11,036 nt of DNA from Candidatus Bathyarchaeota archaeon (GCA_014859805.1 JACUTN010000022.1:1-11036); one strand, 5' to 3'. Positions 1 through 7,954 are shown, numbered from the stretch's first letter. Numbers and translations are program-made. The notes: generated from the sequence alone by a model not told the origin.

Positions 1-10
1 AAGCAGTGTC

Positions 11-253
11 ATGGTGACAGAAATGGTTGAAACCGTTTTCACCGAGGAAGACAGAAGACACCTAAAAACCCTAGCCCAAGAAATGCCAAAACTCCGATCC
101 CTCGTAGAAAGCCTCATAGAAACCCTGGAAATCCTCGGTGACGAGGAGCTCGTGGAAAGCATCAGAAGAAGCGAAAAAGACGTTCAGGAAGGCAGACTAC
201 TCGGCTTCAAAGAGCTCCTCAAAGAGTTAGATATAAATGAAACCGAAATTTGA
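11..253 (+). CDS. Putative antitoxin of a RelB/RelE-type module
   Basis: This 80-residue, highly charged and mostly helical protein lies directly upstream of, and overlaps by 17 bases, a RelE-like toxin frame. That layout is typical of type II antitoxins, which bind and neutralise the toxin and usually autorepress the operon. The C-terminal part (SEKDVQEGRLLGFKELLKEL, residues 54-73) resembles the toxin-wrapping tail of many antitoxins, where an acidic stretch is followed by GR and a short amphipathic helix. No ribbon-helix-helix or other DNA-binding motif is obvious in the N-terminal half, so the subfamily is not assigned. The start could be ATG 11, GTG 14 or ATG 23; too little upstream sequence is present to decide. 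The assignment rests mainly on context. Confidence 0.6.
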   Translation: MVTEMVETVFTEEDRRHLKTLAQEMPKLRSLVESLIETLEILGDEELVESIRRSEKDVQEGRLLGFKELLKELDINETEI

Positions 254-493
254 GCTCGTATTCACTAAAGAATTTCTACGCAGACTCGAACAACTCGATA
301 AAAAACGCAACTCCGAATTCTCAAAAAGCTAAGAACCCTTGAAGAAAACCCCTTCGCTGACAAACGCCTAACAGGACACCTCACAGGACTACTCTCGCTA
401 CGAATAGGCAACTACAGAATAATCTACCAACTCTCAGAAAACAAGATAATAATTCGAACAGTTGGCCACCGCAAGACGATTTACAAAAGATAA
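237..493 (+). pseudogene. RelE/ParE-family toxin, frameshifted
   Basis: An ATG at 237 opens MKPKFELVFTKEFLRRLEQL, a typical RelE-superfamily N-terminus, but this frame stops at 330-332. In the frame one base back, from about 305 to the TAA at 491-493, the protein continues as TQLRILKKLRTLEENPF and ends with LRIGNYRIIYQL and TVGHRKTIYKR. These are hallmark C-terminal strands of RelE-type mRNA interferases, with the conserved arginines and terminal Tyr. The two halves join cleanly if the A6 tract at 300-305 had seven As, giving an intact product of about 85 residues. RelE toxins cleave mRNA in the ribosomal A site. The break may be a true inactivating deletion, a homopolymer sequencing error or, less likely, programmed -1 slippage. 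The pairing with the upstream antitoxin gene supports the identity. Confidence 0.8.
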
Positions 494-554
494 ACATCCA
501 AGCTTCGTTATACGGCACCTCACCATAACAAGAAAAAAAAGTCCTATGGATTAA

Positions 555-565
555 TTTATTTATAG
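555..565 (+). promoter_or_regulatory. Probable box A (TATA) promoter of smc
   Basis: TTTATTTATAG sits in an AT-rich patch about 60 bases ahead of the smc start. Transcription would begin near 585-590, leaving a leader of about 35 bases. A second TATAGAA copy at 574-580 repeats 561-567 at 13-base spacing and could be an alternative element. Identified by consensus and position only. Confidence 0.45.
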
Positions 566-603
566 AAAACTCCTATAGAACTATCTACAACTAGACTGAA
601 ACA

Positions 604-614
604 GGGGGTGAGGG
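604..614 (+). promoter_or_regulatory. Shine-Dalgarno region of smc
   Basis: GGGGGTGAGGG lies 9-12 bases ahead of the ATG at 624 and resembles the archaeal 16S-complementary GGAGGTGA. The TGA at 609-611 is an in-frame stop, so ATG 624 is the first possible start after it and the N-terminus of Smc is well fixed. Confidence 0.6.
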
Positions 615-623
615 CTAAACCGT

Positions 624-3600
624 ATGCCCTACATTAAAAAAATAGAACTCAAAGGCTTCAAAAACTTCGGACACAAAACCGTTAAAGTAACTCTAGACAA
701 GGGCTTCACAGCAATCACAGGCCCAAACGGAAGCGGAAAAACAAACATCGTAGACGCAGCACTGTTTGCCCTAGGCGAATTAAGCACGAGAAGACTACGC
801 GCAGAAAACGCCGCCAAACTGATTTTCCACGGCTCCGAGCAAGCCGGACTGGAAAGAGCAAAAAAAGCCAAGGTCGTAGTTCAGTTTGACAACACAGACG
901 GACGCATACCAGTTGACACAACAACCGTCACAATCTCCCGTGAAGTTAGTAGAAACGGCCAAAGCGTTTATAGGCTTAATGGCAGAAGAATCTCAAGAAC
1001 ATATATTTTAGAAGTTCTTTCCATGGCAGGGATAAGCTCCACAAGCCAAAACATAATTTTACAAGGCACAATAACTCGCTTAACCGACATATCCTCTCCT
1101 GAGCGCAGAAAAATCATTGAGAACCTGGTTGGCATAGCCCAATATGATGCTGAAAAGGCTGATGCAGAAGAAAAATTGCGGACAGCAGACATTTCAATAC
1201 GCACAGCCATGGGCAGAATAGACGAAGTACAGAAGAGAGTAGACACCCTTGAAAGAGAACGCAACGAACTCTTAAGGTATGCCTTCATTGAAAACGAAAT
1301 AAAGAAGTTCGAAGCTGTGAAGCTGTCCCACGACATAGCACAGATACAAAAGCAAATGAAAGAAACCTCCTCCCAAGCTAATAAGGTTAAAACAAGAGTT
1401 GAAAAACTAAGACAGTTACGCGAGAAACTTAGGTCCAAGAGAAGAGAGATAGAAGGCGAATGGCGAAAACTAAGCTCAGAAATGGTTGAAGAGGGCGGAT
1501 CACAAGTACTGAAGGTTCAAATAAAAATCGGTGAATTGAAGGCAAGAACAACAGAATTAACAACAAAAATAAGCTCCGAAACGGCAAGCCGTGAAGGCTT
1601 AAAGCGGATCAGAGAAAATAATCTTGAACAATACCAATCTATTAGAAAGGAAATTCACGAAAACCGCCTGAAAATCCGCCGTTTAAGACGTAAACATGAC
1701 CGAGCATCCAACGAGATCACCGAAAAACAGGCAGAACACGACACCCTTGCAGAAGAATCAGCTCAGCTCTGGGAAAAAATCGGAGACAACAGCAGAAGAG
1801 TCCATGAAATCGAGCATAAACTTGACGAAGACTACAAGAGACTCACATACTTGAAGTCTGAAAATGCAAAAGGTCAGGAAGCCATTAAAATCCGTAGAAG
1901 AAGGCTCAAAAACTTAACTACACGCAAAGAAGACTTGACGGAAACACTTGGAGAGCTGGAAAAATCATTAGATGAACTTAAAAAAGTGCAGAAGGAGCAG
2001 AATACTCGATTAAGAAACTTGGAGCGAACGCTTGACCGAAGAATTGCGCAAAAAGAAGCTGCAAAAACGGAGATCACTGAAGCGGGAAAAATAGCTGAAT
2101 CAGCCCGAGAAGCAGTTGTGGAGTTTGCAACGCAAAGGGAACTCGCAGCAACAGTGGCAGCGGAAGAGAAAGCCCTAAGAAGCATAGAAGAACTGGGCGA
2201 GCTAGGCGTTATCCAAGGTGTATACGGCAGGTTACGCAACCTGATCAAAATAGACAGGACGTATAAACAGGCGATAGAAGCTGCAGCGTCAGGATGGCTT
2301 GACGCGCTAGTAGTGAAGGATTTTGACTCAGCTTTCACGTGTACAGAAACATTGAGGAAAATGAAGCTTGGAAGAGTTAAGATAATTCTAACTGAAGGAG
2401 TACTAAACCCCAAGTCTCTGGAAATCCCAGAAAAGAGAGGAGTTGACGGAGCAGCTTCATTCTTTGTAAAATGTGCAAAACGGTATGAGCCAGCCGTCCA
2501 TTTCGTGTTCGGCGACACATTGGTGGTCTCAAACGACAAGACTGCATTAGCCATATCCAACGAAGGCTACCGTGCCGTCACAGTCAACGGAGACCTGTAT
2601 GAAGCAGGCGGTGCACTGGAAAGCGGTTACTATCGTGCCCCGATAGACTTCTCCACCATTATCCCAAGCGAAGCAGCAATCGCGAGCCTCGACGAAGCTG
2701 TTGCAGCTCTTCAGCAGCATCTCTCAAGAAGAAGCAGTGACATAACTTCTTTTGAGGATGATATTGACAAGACTCGCGTTGAAATTGCCCGATTGTCAGA
2801 AGCCATAACCACACTTGACAGTGAAATAGCTAGAGTAAAAAGAAGCCTCAGAAGATCAAAAGCCAACATCAAACGAGTAGGCAATCGCATCACACGTTTT
2901 GAGAAGGAAATTGAAAACGAAAAATCGCAAATGTGGATCCACAGAGCTGAAAGAAGTTCTACTCAAAAGGAGATGCGAAAACTTCAGAAGGAACTGGCTC
3001 AGCTGAGAAAGAAGGCTGATCCAGCTCACATTCAAGAAATGGAGATTGAAAGGGAAAGGCGAGCCGAAGAAATAATCACTCTAAGACAGAAACTGGGCAC
3101 CGTTCAAACAGAAATATCAACGCTTCAATCACAATTCGACAACGTTTTAAGGGTTGGATATAAAAACGCGAAAATTCAACTCTCAAAAGTTGAACAACAA
3201 CTGAGAAGAGTTGAGAAAGAAGTAGCGGGTGCACTGCAGGAGAGAGAATCGCTGAACCAAGAGGTGACAGAACTGGAAAAAACCCGCATTGAACTCTCCA
3301 AGACTGTTTTGTCAGCAAGAGAAGAGACTAAGAAGTTCACAGTGGAAATAGATGACATAGACAAAGAACTGCGTAAGCTTGACTCAGAATATGAACCAGC
3401 TGACCGTTTGCTGAACCAGCTTCAGCTAAAAATTCAAACATCGTTGCTGCATCTTGAGCAACATCAAAATCAGCTCAGACAATTTGGTTACGAGCAGCCA
3501 TTAGAGGTGACTCTGAAGCAGGTTGAAGAAGCCGAAACATCCATCAGAATGATGCAGTTTGAACTTGAAAGAATAGGCGCAGTAAACCAGCTTGCCTTAT

Positions 3601-4175
3601 CCCACTACGCCGAACAAATTTCACGCTACAAAGAACTCTCATTAAGGTTAAACGAGCTTGAAAGGGAAAAACAGGTAATCGTACAGTTCATGGACGAGGT
3701 TGAACGTAAAAAACGCAAGGTCTTCATGGAAGCCTTCGAAAAGATCAATCGAAATCTCCAAGAATACTTCTCAAAGCTCACTGGAGGTGGAAACGTCACT
3801 TTGAAGCTTGAAAACGTGGATGATCCGTTCTCAGGTGGCACGGACATGATTGTGCAGTTTCCAAACAAACCTTCGATAGTTGTAAGCGGTGCCAGCGGTG
3901 GCGAACGTTCAGTTGCTGCTGTTGCCTTCATATTAGCTCTCAAGGAGTTTACTCCCGCCTCCTTCTACATTCTCGACGAGATAGACGCACATTTGGATGC
4001 TTTCCACGTGTCAAAACTAGCAGACCTGCTCTTAGAAGAATCAGAGAGAAACCAGTTTATAGTCGTCACTTTGAAACCTGAAATGGTGAGCAAAGCGCAA
4101 AAAGTTTATGGAGTTTATGAACGCAACGGAGTTGCAAACGTCCTTTCAGCAAAGTTTCTAGAGGTGCCAAGTTAA
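624..4175 (+). CDS. smc: Chromosome segregation protein Smc (condensin ATPase)
   Basis: Smc is the DNA-organising ATPase of condensin; it dimerises through its hinge and is bridged by ScpA and ScpB. The 1183-residue length is normal for the family. The N-terminal head carries Walker A GPNGSGKTN (residues 33-41, Lys39) and a Q-loop in NIILQG (Gln147). Long charged coiled coils span about 170-520 and 675-1020, separated by a globular hinge at about 525-665 that starts near GVIQGVYGRL. The C-terminal head has the ABC signature ASGGERS (1090-1096; Ala replaces the more usual Leu before SGG), Walker B FYILDEID with D1118 and E1119, and D-loop DAHLD. The coiled-coil lengths before and after the hinge are roughly equal, as needed for antiparallel folding back on itself. 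scpA follows with a one-base overlap, so the pair is surely co-translated. Rad50 is excluded: there is no CxxC zinc hook, and a true SMC hinge is present. Confidence 0.97.
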   Translation: MPYIKKIELKGFKNFGHKTVKVTLDKGFTAITGPNGSGKTNIVDAALFALGELSTRRLRAENAAKLIFHGSEQAGLERAKKAKVVVQFDNTDGRIPVDTTTVTISREVSRNGQSVYRLNGRRISRTYILEVLSMAGISSTSQNIILQGTITRLTDISSPERRKIIENLVGIAQYDAEKADAEEKLRTADISIRTAMGRIDEVQKRVDTLERERNELLRYAFIENEIKKFEAVKLSHDIAQIQKQMKETSSQANKVKTRVEKLRQLREKLRSKRREIEGEWRKLSSEMVEEGGSQVLKVQIKIGELKARTTELTTKISSETASREGLKRIRENNLEQYQSIRKEIHENRLKIRRLRRKHDRASNEITEKQAEHDTLAEESAQLWEKIGDNSRRVHEIEHKLDEDYKRLTYLKSENAKGQEAIKIRRRRLKNLTTRKEDLTETLGELEKSLDELKKVQKEQNTRLRNLERTLDRRIAQKEAAKTEITEAGKIAESAREAVVEFATQRELAATVAAEEKALRSIEELGELGVIQGVYGRLRNLIKIDRTYKQAIEAAASGWLDALVVKDFDSAFTCTETLRKMKLGRVKIILTEGVLNPKSLEIPEKRGVDGAASFFVKCAKRYEPAVHFVFGDTLVVSNDKTALAISNEGYRAVTVNGDLYEAGGALESGYYRAPIDFSTIIPSEAAIASLDEAVAALQQHLSRRSSDITSFEDDIDKTRVEIARLSEAITTLDSEIARVKRSLRRSKANIKRVGNRITRFEKEIENEKSQMWIHRAERSSTQKEMRKLQKELAQLRKKADPAHIQEMEIERERRAEEIITLRQKLGTVQTEISTLQSQFDNVLRVGYKNAKIQLSKVEQQLRRVEKEVAGALQERESLNQEVTELEKTRIELSKTVLSAREETKKFTVEIDDIDKELRKLDSEYEPADRLLNQLQLKIQTSLLHLEQHQNQLRQFGYEQPLEVTLKQVEEAETSIRMMQFELERIGAVNQLALSHYAEQISRYKELSLRLNELEREKQVIVQFMDEVERKKRKVFMEAFEKINRNLQEYFSKLTGGGNVTLKLENVDDPFSGGTDMIVQFPNKPSIVVSGASGGERSVAAVAFILALKEFTPASFYILDEIDAHLDAFHVSKLADLLLEESERNQFIVVTLKPEMVSKAQKVYGVYERNGVANVLSAKFLEVPS

Positions 4176-4864
4176 TGGCTGCAACGATTAAAAAACCGTT
4201 TTATATGCGCCCCCCATGGAACATCCTCTTCGAGTTTCGCAAACTTGAAAAGCTTACGCCTTGGAACATCAACATTGCATATTTGCTTACGTCATTTCTT
4301 GAAGAAATGGAAAAGACTGGGCAGGTGGACTTTAGGGCGTCAGGTGTAGCGTTGGATTCTTCAGCTCTCATATACTTAATGAAGTCGAAGCTTCTGCTCA
4401 AACTTCAAGAACCTCCGCCGCCACCAAAGCCTCCAAAGGATTTTCTTCCTCCACCCTTGTTTCTACCGTTAAGGCATGAGTTAACTTCAACAACCATACG
4501 GCATCTGTTGGAAGTTTTAGACGATGTTTTGAAAGGTGAGAAGCTCGCGCTTCTGCAAAAAGCTGTTTCAGAACCTATCCTCCCAACGCCTTCGGAAATT
4601 CTGCCGCAATTAGATCTGTACTTGATGCAGATTGAACTGCAAATGGAAAAGCTTTACACTTCTCTTTCGCAGAAGGTGAAAGGCACTGGAATAATACAGT
4701 TTTCAACTCTGGTCAAAGGCGTGAAGCGGATAGAAGCCATTCGCACATTCATTCTGTTACTGTTTCTGGCGCAAGACGCAAGGGTAAATCTATGGCAGGA
4801 TGAAGAATCCGAAGAGATATACATAACCATCAACCTCATTTCCTTGGAATCCGAACAGCCGTAA
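4175..4864 (+). CDS. scpA: Segregation and condensation protein A (ScpA kleisin)
   Basis: ScpA is the kleisin subunit that joins the two Smc heads and binds the ScpB dimer. The 229-residue protein shows the family's N-terminal signature TPWNINIAYLLTSFLEEM (about residues 28-45), followed by FRASGVALDSSALIYLMKSKLLL, in which the SG and MKSK elements are typical. A central linker contains a proline-rich run (P80-P84, P86-P87, then P92-P94). The C-terminal winged-helix region (about 172-220) contains FSTLVKGVKRIEAIRTFILL and ends with a strand IYITINL, as in ScpA proteins that dock on the Smc cap. ATG 4175 overlaps the smc TAA in TAATG, so translation is probably coupled. The sequence is divergent from bacterial ScpA, but motif order and genomic position make the call firm. 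Confidence 0.92.
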   Translation: MAATIKKPFYMRPPWNILFEFRKLEKLTPWNINIAYLLTSFLEEMEKTGQVDFRASGVALDSSALIYLMKSKLLLKLQEPPPPPKPPKDFLPPPLFLPLRHELTSTTIRHLLEVLDDVLKGEKLALLQKAVSEPILPTPSEILPQLDLYLMQIELQMEKLYTSLSQKVKGTGIIQFSTLVKGVKRIEAIRTFILLLFLAQDARVNLWQDEESEEIYITINLISLESEQP

Positions 4865-4938
4865 GCTGCATTGAAAGGGTTCGGGCATTCTGACGCCAAT
4901 GGAATAAGTTCAAACAGTTGTTCAAAGGCTTAGGAAGG

Positions 4939-4948
4939 GGTTTAAACC
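4939..4948 (+). promoter_or_regulatory. Palindromic box A-like element upstream of the flavodoxin gene
   Basis: GGTTTAAACC is a perfect 10-base palindrome whose TTTAAA core could act as the TATA box, placing transcription start near 4968. A GGAG ribosome-binding site at 4974-4977 then lies 10 bases before ATG 4988. The palindrome is flanked by a TTCAAAGG direct repeat at 4921-4928 and 4957-4964. The rest of the 123-base gap after scpA shows no gene. Confidence 0.35.
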
Positions 4949-4987
4949 AACCTTCATTCAAAGGATGAACCACGGAGAAATACCACG

Positions 4988-5545
4988 ATGATAAAAAGTT
5001 TGGTCTTGTATTCTTCTGTTACAGGAAATACGGAAAAGGTGGCTAAGCGAATAGCAGAGGTATCGAGAAGGAAGGGACACGATGTAGCGATCGTTAAGAT
5101 TGATGATGAAACAAACGTTGACTTGCTCGCGTATGACCTTGTTTTTCTCGGCTCAGCCGTACATCAATGGCTTCCAACCAACATGCTGATGAACTACGTT
5201 AAACGCATGCTAAAAACATATTTCACCTCTAGCGTTGTCGTTCCCTGTTGTCCTATAAGACCAGGCAAGTACGCTGTTTGCTTCTGCACCTACTCTGGCC
5301 CCCACACAGGCGTAAGCGAAGCCATCCCCGCAACCAAATGGATGAGAGCATTCTTGGAGCATGTGGGATTTACGGTTCTGGAAGAATGGCACACTGTTGG
5401 GGAGTTCAAAAATAGAGAAGAAAACTCGACTAAGGGAAGGCTTGGAAACATTAAAGGAAGACCAGATGAGCATGACTTGGCTGAAATCGAAGACAGAGTA
5501 ATCGGAATTTTAAACGCCTTGAAATTATGTGATTTCAGTTTGTAG
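4988..5545 (+). CDS. Flavodoxin-family FMN-binding protein
   Basis: A 185-residue flavodoxin-fold protein, probably a cytoplasmic FMN electron carrier or FMN-dependent oxidoreductase. Strand 1 and the phosphate-binding loop read LVLYSSVTGNTEKVAKRIAE (about residues 5-24), matching the T/S-x-T-G-x-T loop that holds the FMN phosphate. The second flavin-contact loop is LVFLGSAVHQWLPT, where classical flavodoxins have GSPVY/GSPTY. The third is FCTYSGPHTGVSEAIPA, close to the GPHTG loop of long archaeal and bacterial relatives. The sequence lacks a signal peptide and membrane segments. Several cysteines (such as the adjacent pair before PIRPGKY and the one in CFCTYSG) are present but form no recognisable cluster-binding motif. 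It sits between scpA and metG with its own probable promoter, so a shared role with condensin is not implied. The physiological partner cannot be deduced. Confidence 0.85.
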   Translation: MIKSLVLYSSVTGNTEKVAKRIAEVSRRKGHDVAIVKIDDETNVDLLAYDLVFLGSAVHQWLPTNMLMNYVKRMLKTYFTSSVVVPCCPIRPGKYAVCFCTYSGPHTGVSEAIPATKWMRAFLEHVGFTVLEEWHTVGEFKNREENSTKGRLGNIKGRPDEHDLAEIEDRVIGILNALKLCDFSL

Positions 5546-5560
5546 ATATTTGAAGTTGCG

Positions 5561-5570
5561 TTTAAATATA
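5561..5570 (+). promoter_or_regulatory. Box A promoter of metG, implying a leaderless or very short-leader mRNA
   Basis: TTTAAATATA is a strong archaeal TATA match. With the usual spacing of about 25 bases, transcription would begin near 5590, only a few bases before the proposed metG start (TTG 5597 or GTG 5603). Confidence 0.6.
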
Positions 5571-5596
5571 ACAGCAATAACCATTGTATAGCGAAT

Positions 5597-7276
5597 TTGG
5601 GGGTGCTTGCAGTCGAAAAAATCATTGTAACAACAGCCCTAATATATGCAAACGGCGAAATCCATTTAGGGCATATCACTTCCACTTATCTGCCAGCTGA
5701 TATATTTGTGAGATTCTGCAGACTCAGAGGCAACAACATAATTCATGTAGGCGCCACAGACGACTTCGGGACTCCCATACTTGTTGAAGCTGAACGAAAG
5801 AGAGTAAGCCCAGAAGAATTCGTTGATTATTGGAACAAGGAAGACCTTAAAGACTTCAACGATCTAGGAATATCCTTTGACATATTCTCCAAAACAAGCT
5901 CCAAAGAAAACATTGAACTTACACAACATTTCTTTAGGAAACTTTACGAAAAGGGCTACATCTATAAACAAGTCATATGGCAACCGTACTGCGAAAACTG
6001 CAAAAAGTTCCTCCCAGACCGTTACGTCAAGGGCGCATGTCCCTACTGCGGCGCAACTGAGCAATATTCAGACGGCTGCGAAGAATGTGGAAGGACATTT
6101 CAATCTGGAGAGATTTTAAACCCTCACTGTGCCATCTGCGGTTCAAAACCCACGAGTAAGCAAAGTGAACATTATTTCTTCAAGCTCAGTGATTTTTCAG
6201 GTAAGCTTGAGAAGTGGCTGGTGGAAAACGAGAACCTTCAGTCAGAAGTTAAGAATTATGTGTTAAACTGGGTAAGAGGAGGTTTGAAAGACTGGGATAT
6301 CAGCCGTGACTTGGCTTGGGGCATACCCGTTCCTTTGGAAGAAGCGAAGGGGAAAGTACTTTACGTTTGGTTTAACAACCACCTTGGCTACATTTCAACC
6401 GCACTGAAATACTTTGGGGAAAAAGGGATAGATGGAAACGAGGCTTGGAACTCATCGAGGATTTATCATTTCATCGGGAAAGACATAGTGTACCATCATT
6501 ACTTGTTTTTGCCAGCTATGAGAATGGGAGAGGAAAAGTTCAAGCTTCCAGAGTTCATTCCGACAAGAGGTTACTTCACGCTTGAGGGACGAAAATTCTC
6601 GAAGAGTCGAGAATGGTACATAAGTGTAAGAGAGTTCCTAGATAAGTTTCCCCCGGATTATCTGAGGTACTATTTAGCCGCGATCACTCCTTACAGTCAA
6701 TCAGATGTGAACTTCAACTGGGAACACTTTCAAAAAAGAATAAACAACGAACTCATAGCTAACATCGGCAACTTTATACATCGAGTTCTAACTTTTGTCT
6801 GGTCAAACTATGATGGAAAAGTGCCTGAAACTGAAACTTTTGACGAGTTGGATCGAGAACTGATTGAGAAACTTAGAGCAGCGGTGATAGACGTAGCCCA
6901 AGAAATCGATAGAATAGAATTGAGCAGAGGGCTGAGGAAAATCATTGAATTCTCGACTTTCTGTAACCAATACTTCCAGCGGAAAAAACCTTGGGTCAAC
7001 AAGGATGAAGCGAAGACAGCCCTTTACCTATGCGTCAACGTAGTTAGAAATCTAGCCATTTTATTAGAACCCTACATACCTTTCTCAGCTGAAAACCTTT
7101 GGAAACAATTGAACTTGGAAGCAAGTGTTCATGAACAAAACTGGAGCACGGCTTCGGAATTAAGGGTTCCTAGCGGACACGAAATTAACAAACCCACCGT
7201 GCTCTTTAAGAAAGTGGAAGATGAAGACATAAAAACGGAACGAGAAAAACTGCAAACGCTAAGCAAAACAGCATAA
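5597..7276 (+). CDS. metG: Methionyl-tRNA synthetase
   Basis: Class I synthetase that charges tRNA-Met with methionine in the cytoplasm. The 559-residue protein has the HIGH-like HLGH at 23-26, KFSKS (333-337, equivalent to KMSKS) and two zinc knuckles formed by C132/C135/C148/C151 and C161/C164/C178/C181. HFIGKDIVYHH (291-301) and a C-terminal helical anticodon-binding domain containing FQRKKPWV follow. No C-terminal EMAP/Trbp111-like domain is encoded, which is common in archaea where that domain may be separate. The segment YVWFNNHLGYIS (256-267) departs from the usual YVWFDAPIGYIS, which lines the methionine pocket; the Trp and Tyr are kept. The start is uncertain: TTG 5597 gives MGVLAVEK, and GTG 5603 would remove two residues. 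Both fit a promoter so close that the message is nearly leaderless. Confidence 0.96.
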   Translation: MGVLAVEKIIVTTALIYANGEIHLGHITSTYLPADIFVRFCRLRGNNIIHVGATDDFGTPILVEAERKRVSPEEFVDYWNKEDLKDFNDLGISFDIFSKTSSKENIELTQHFFRKLYEKGYIYKQVIWQPYCENCKKFLPDRYVKGACPYCGATEQYSDGCEECGRTFQSGEILNPHCAICGSKPTSKQSEHYFFKLSDFSGKLEKWLVENENLQSEVKNYVLNWVRGGLKDWDISRDLAWGIPVPLEEAKGKVLYVWFNNHLGYISTALKYFGEKGIDGNEAWNSSRIYHFIGKDIVYHHYLFLPAMRMGEEKFKLPEFIPTRGYFTLEGRKFSKSREWYISVREFLDKFPPDYLRYYLAAITPYSQSDVNFNWEHFQKRINNELIANIGNFIHRVLTFVWSNYDGKVPETETFDELDRELIEKLRAAVIDVAQEIDRIELSRGLRKIIEFSTFCNQYFQRKKPWVNKDEAKTALYLCVNVVRNLAILLEPYIPFSAENLWKQLNLEASVHEQNWSTASELRVPSGHEINKPTVLFKKVEDEDIKTEREKLQTLSKTA

Positions 7277-7306
7277 AAAATTAGATTCTAGAGCGCGTTT
7301 AGTGAC

Positions 7307-7318
7307 TTTAACGTTAAA
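7307..7318 (+). promoter_or_regulatory. 12-base palindrome / possible box A upstream of scpB
   Basis: TTTAACGTTAAA is a perfect palindrome ending 24 bases before the TTG start of scpB, where a TATA element for a leaderless message would lie. It may be a promoter, an operator or both; AT-rich palindromes of this size also occur by chance. Confidence 0.3.
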
Positions 7319-7342
7319 TCCTATTAGAGATATACATACGTA

Positions 7343-7954
7343 TTGGAGATTGGAACGTTGCAGAGAGTTGAAAAACAAGCATTGGAGCTGGATAAAGCTT
7401 CTAAGCAGAATCAAGCCGCAGAGAAAACTCAAAGAGAGCTTGCTCTAGTGGAGGCTGCACTGTATGTTACGGGTCGCCCGTTAGATCTTAACGAATTGTG
7501 TTCGGTTTTGAAAACGCGTTCAAAAAACAAGACCCGAAAGCTTGTAAAAACGCTTATGAAAGAATATGCAAACAGAAACACAGCCCTTGAAATATTAGAG
7601 CTGAAGGATGAAAGATATGTTTTGCAGTTAAGGACTGAATTTACTCCTTATGTTAAGAAGCTTGTTAAGAAGCCGTTGCTCTCCACAGGTCCATTGAAGA
7701 CTCTTGCTTACGTAGCTTACAGACAGCCAGTTTCCCAAAAGAGGGTTGCTGAAATGCGAGGACATCATTCTTATGGTCACATTAAACAGTTAAAAGACAT
7801 GGATTTAATCACAGGCGAAAGAAAAGGACGTTCAACACTTCTGAGAACAACCGAATATTTTGCTGATTACTTCGGTTTAAGCCATGAGCTTTCAGCCATG
7901 AAAAGACAGTTAAAGAAAGTTTTCCAACGGGAAATGACAAATGAGGAAAAGTGA
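7343..7954 (+). CDS. scpB: Segregation and condensation protein B (ScpB)
   Basis: ScpB is the dimeric winged-helix partner of ScpA in the Smc condensin. Recognisable blocks are ALVEAALYVTGRPLDLNELC (about residues 34-53, first winged helix), the strand pair ending RYVLQL, and LKTLAYVAYRQPVSQKRVAE followed by MRGHHSYGHIKQLKDMDLI. The AY-x-QP-V and RG elements are diagnostic of the second winged helix. It ends with a basic tail after TTEYFADYFGLS. The 203-residue length is normal. The first 30 residues are poorly conserved: TTG 7343 is preceded by an in-frame TAG at 7325, while TTG 7358 is an alternative start preceded by GGAG at 7345-7348. It is separated from scpA by about 2.5 kb but is on the same strand. 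The next gene overlaps its end by 14 bases. Confidence 0.92.
   Translation: MEIGTLQRVEKQALELDKASKQNQAAEKTQRELALVEAALYVTGRPLDLNELCSVLKTRSKNKTRKLVKTLMKEYANRNTALEILELKDERYVLQLRTEFTPYVKKLVKKPLLSTGPLKTLAYVAYRQPVSQKRVAEMRGHHSYGHIKQLKDMDLITGERKGRSTLLRTTEYFADYFGLSHELSAMKRQLKKVFQREMTNEEK

Noticed and set aside
533..540. A8 run, considered as a T-rich terminator
   Set aside because: It is T-rich only on the minus strand, where no gene ends. On the plus strand, the direction of the toxin gene, it is A-rich and would not terminate transcription.
1874..2560. Long antisense open frame (228 codons) and other antisense frames within smc
   Set aside because: They lie opposite the strongly supported smc reading frame, have low-complexity Ser/Leu-rich translations typical of antisense shadows, and show no promoter or ribosome-binding site.
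624..4175. Rad50 rather than Smc
   Set aside because: The protein has a globular hinge of about 140 residues and no CxxC zinc hook, and it is followed by scpA rather than mre11.
4865..4987. Possible small gene or RNA between scpA and the flavodoxin gene
   Set aside because: The only ATG frames close within a few codons and no tRNA-like or box-element fold was evident; promoter sequence explains the region adequately.
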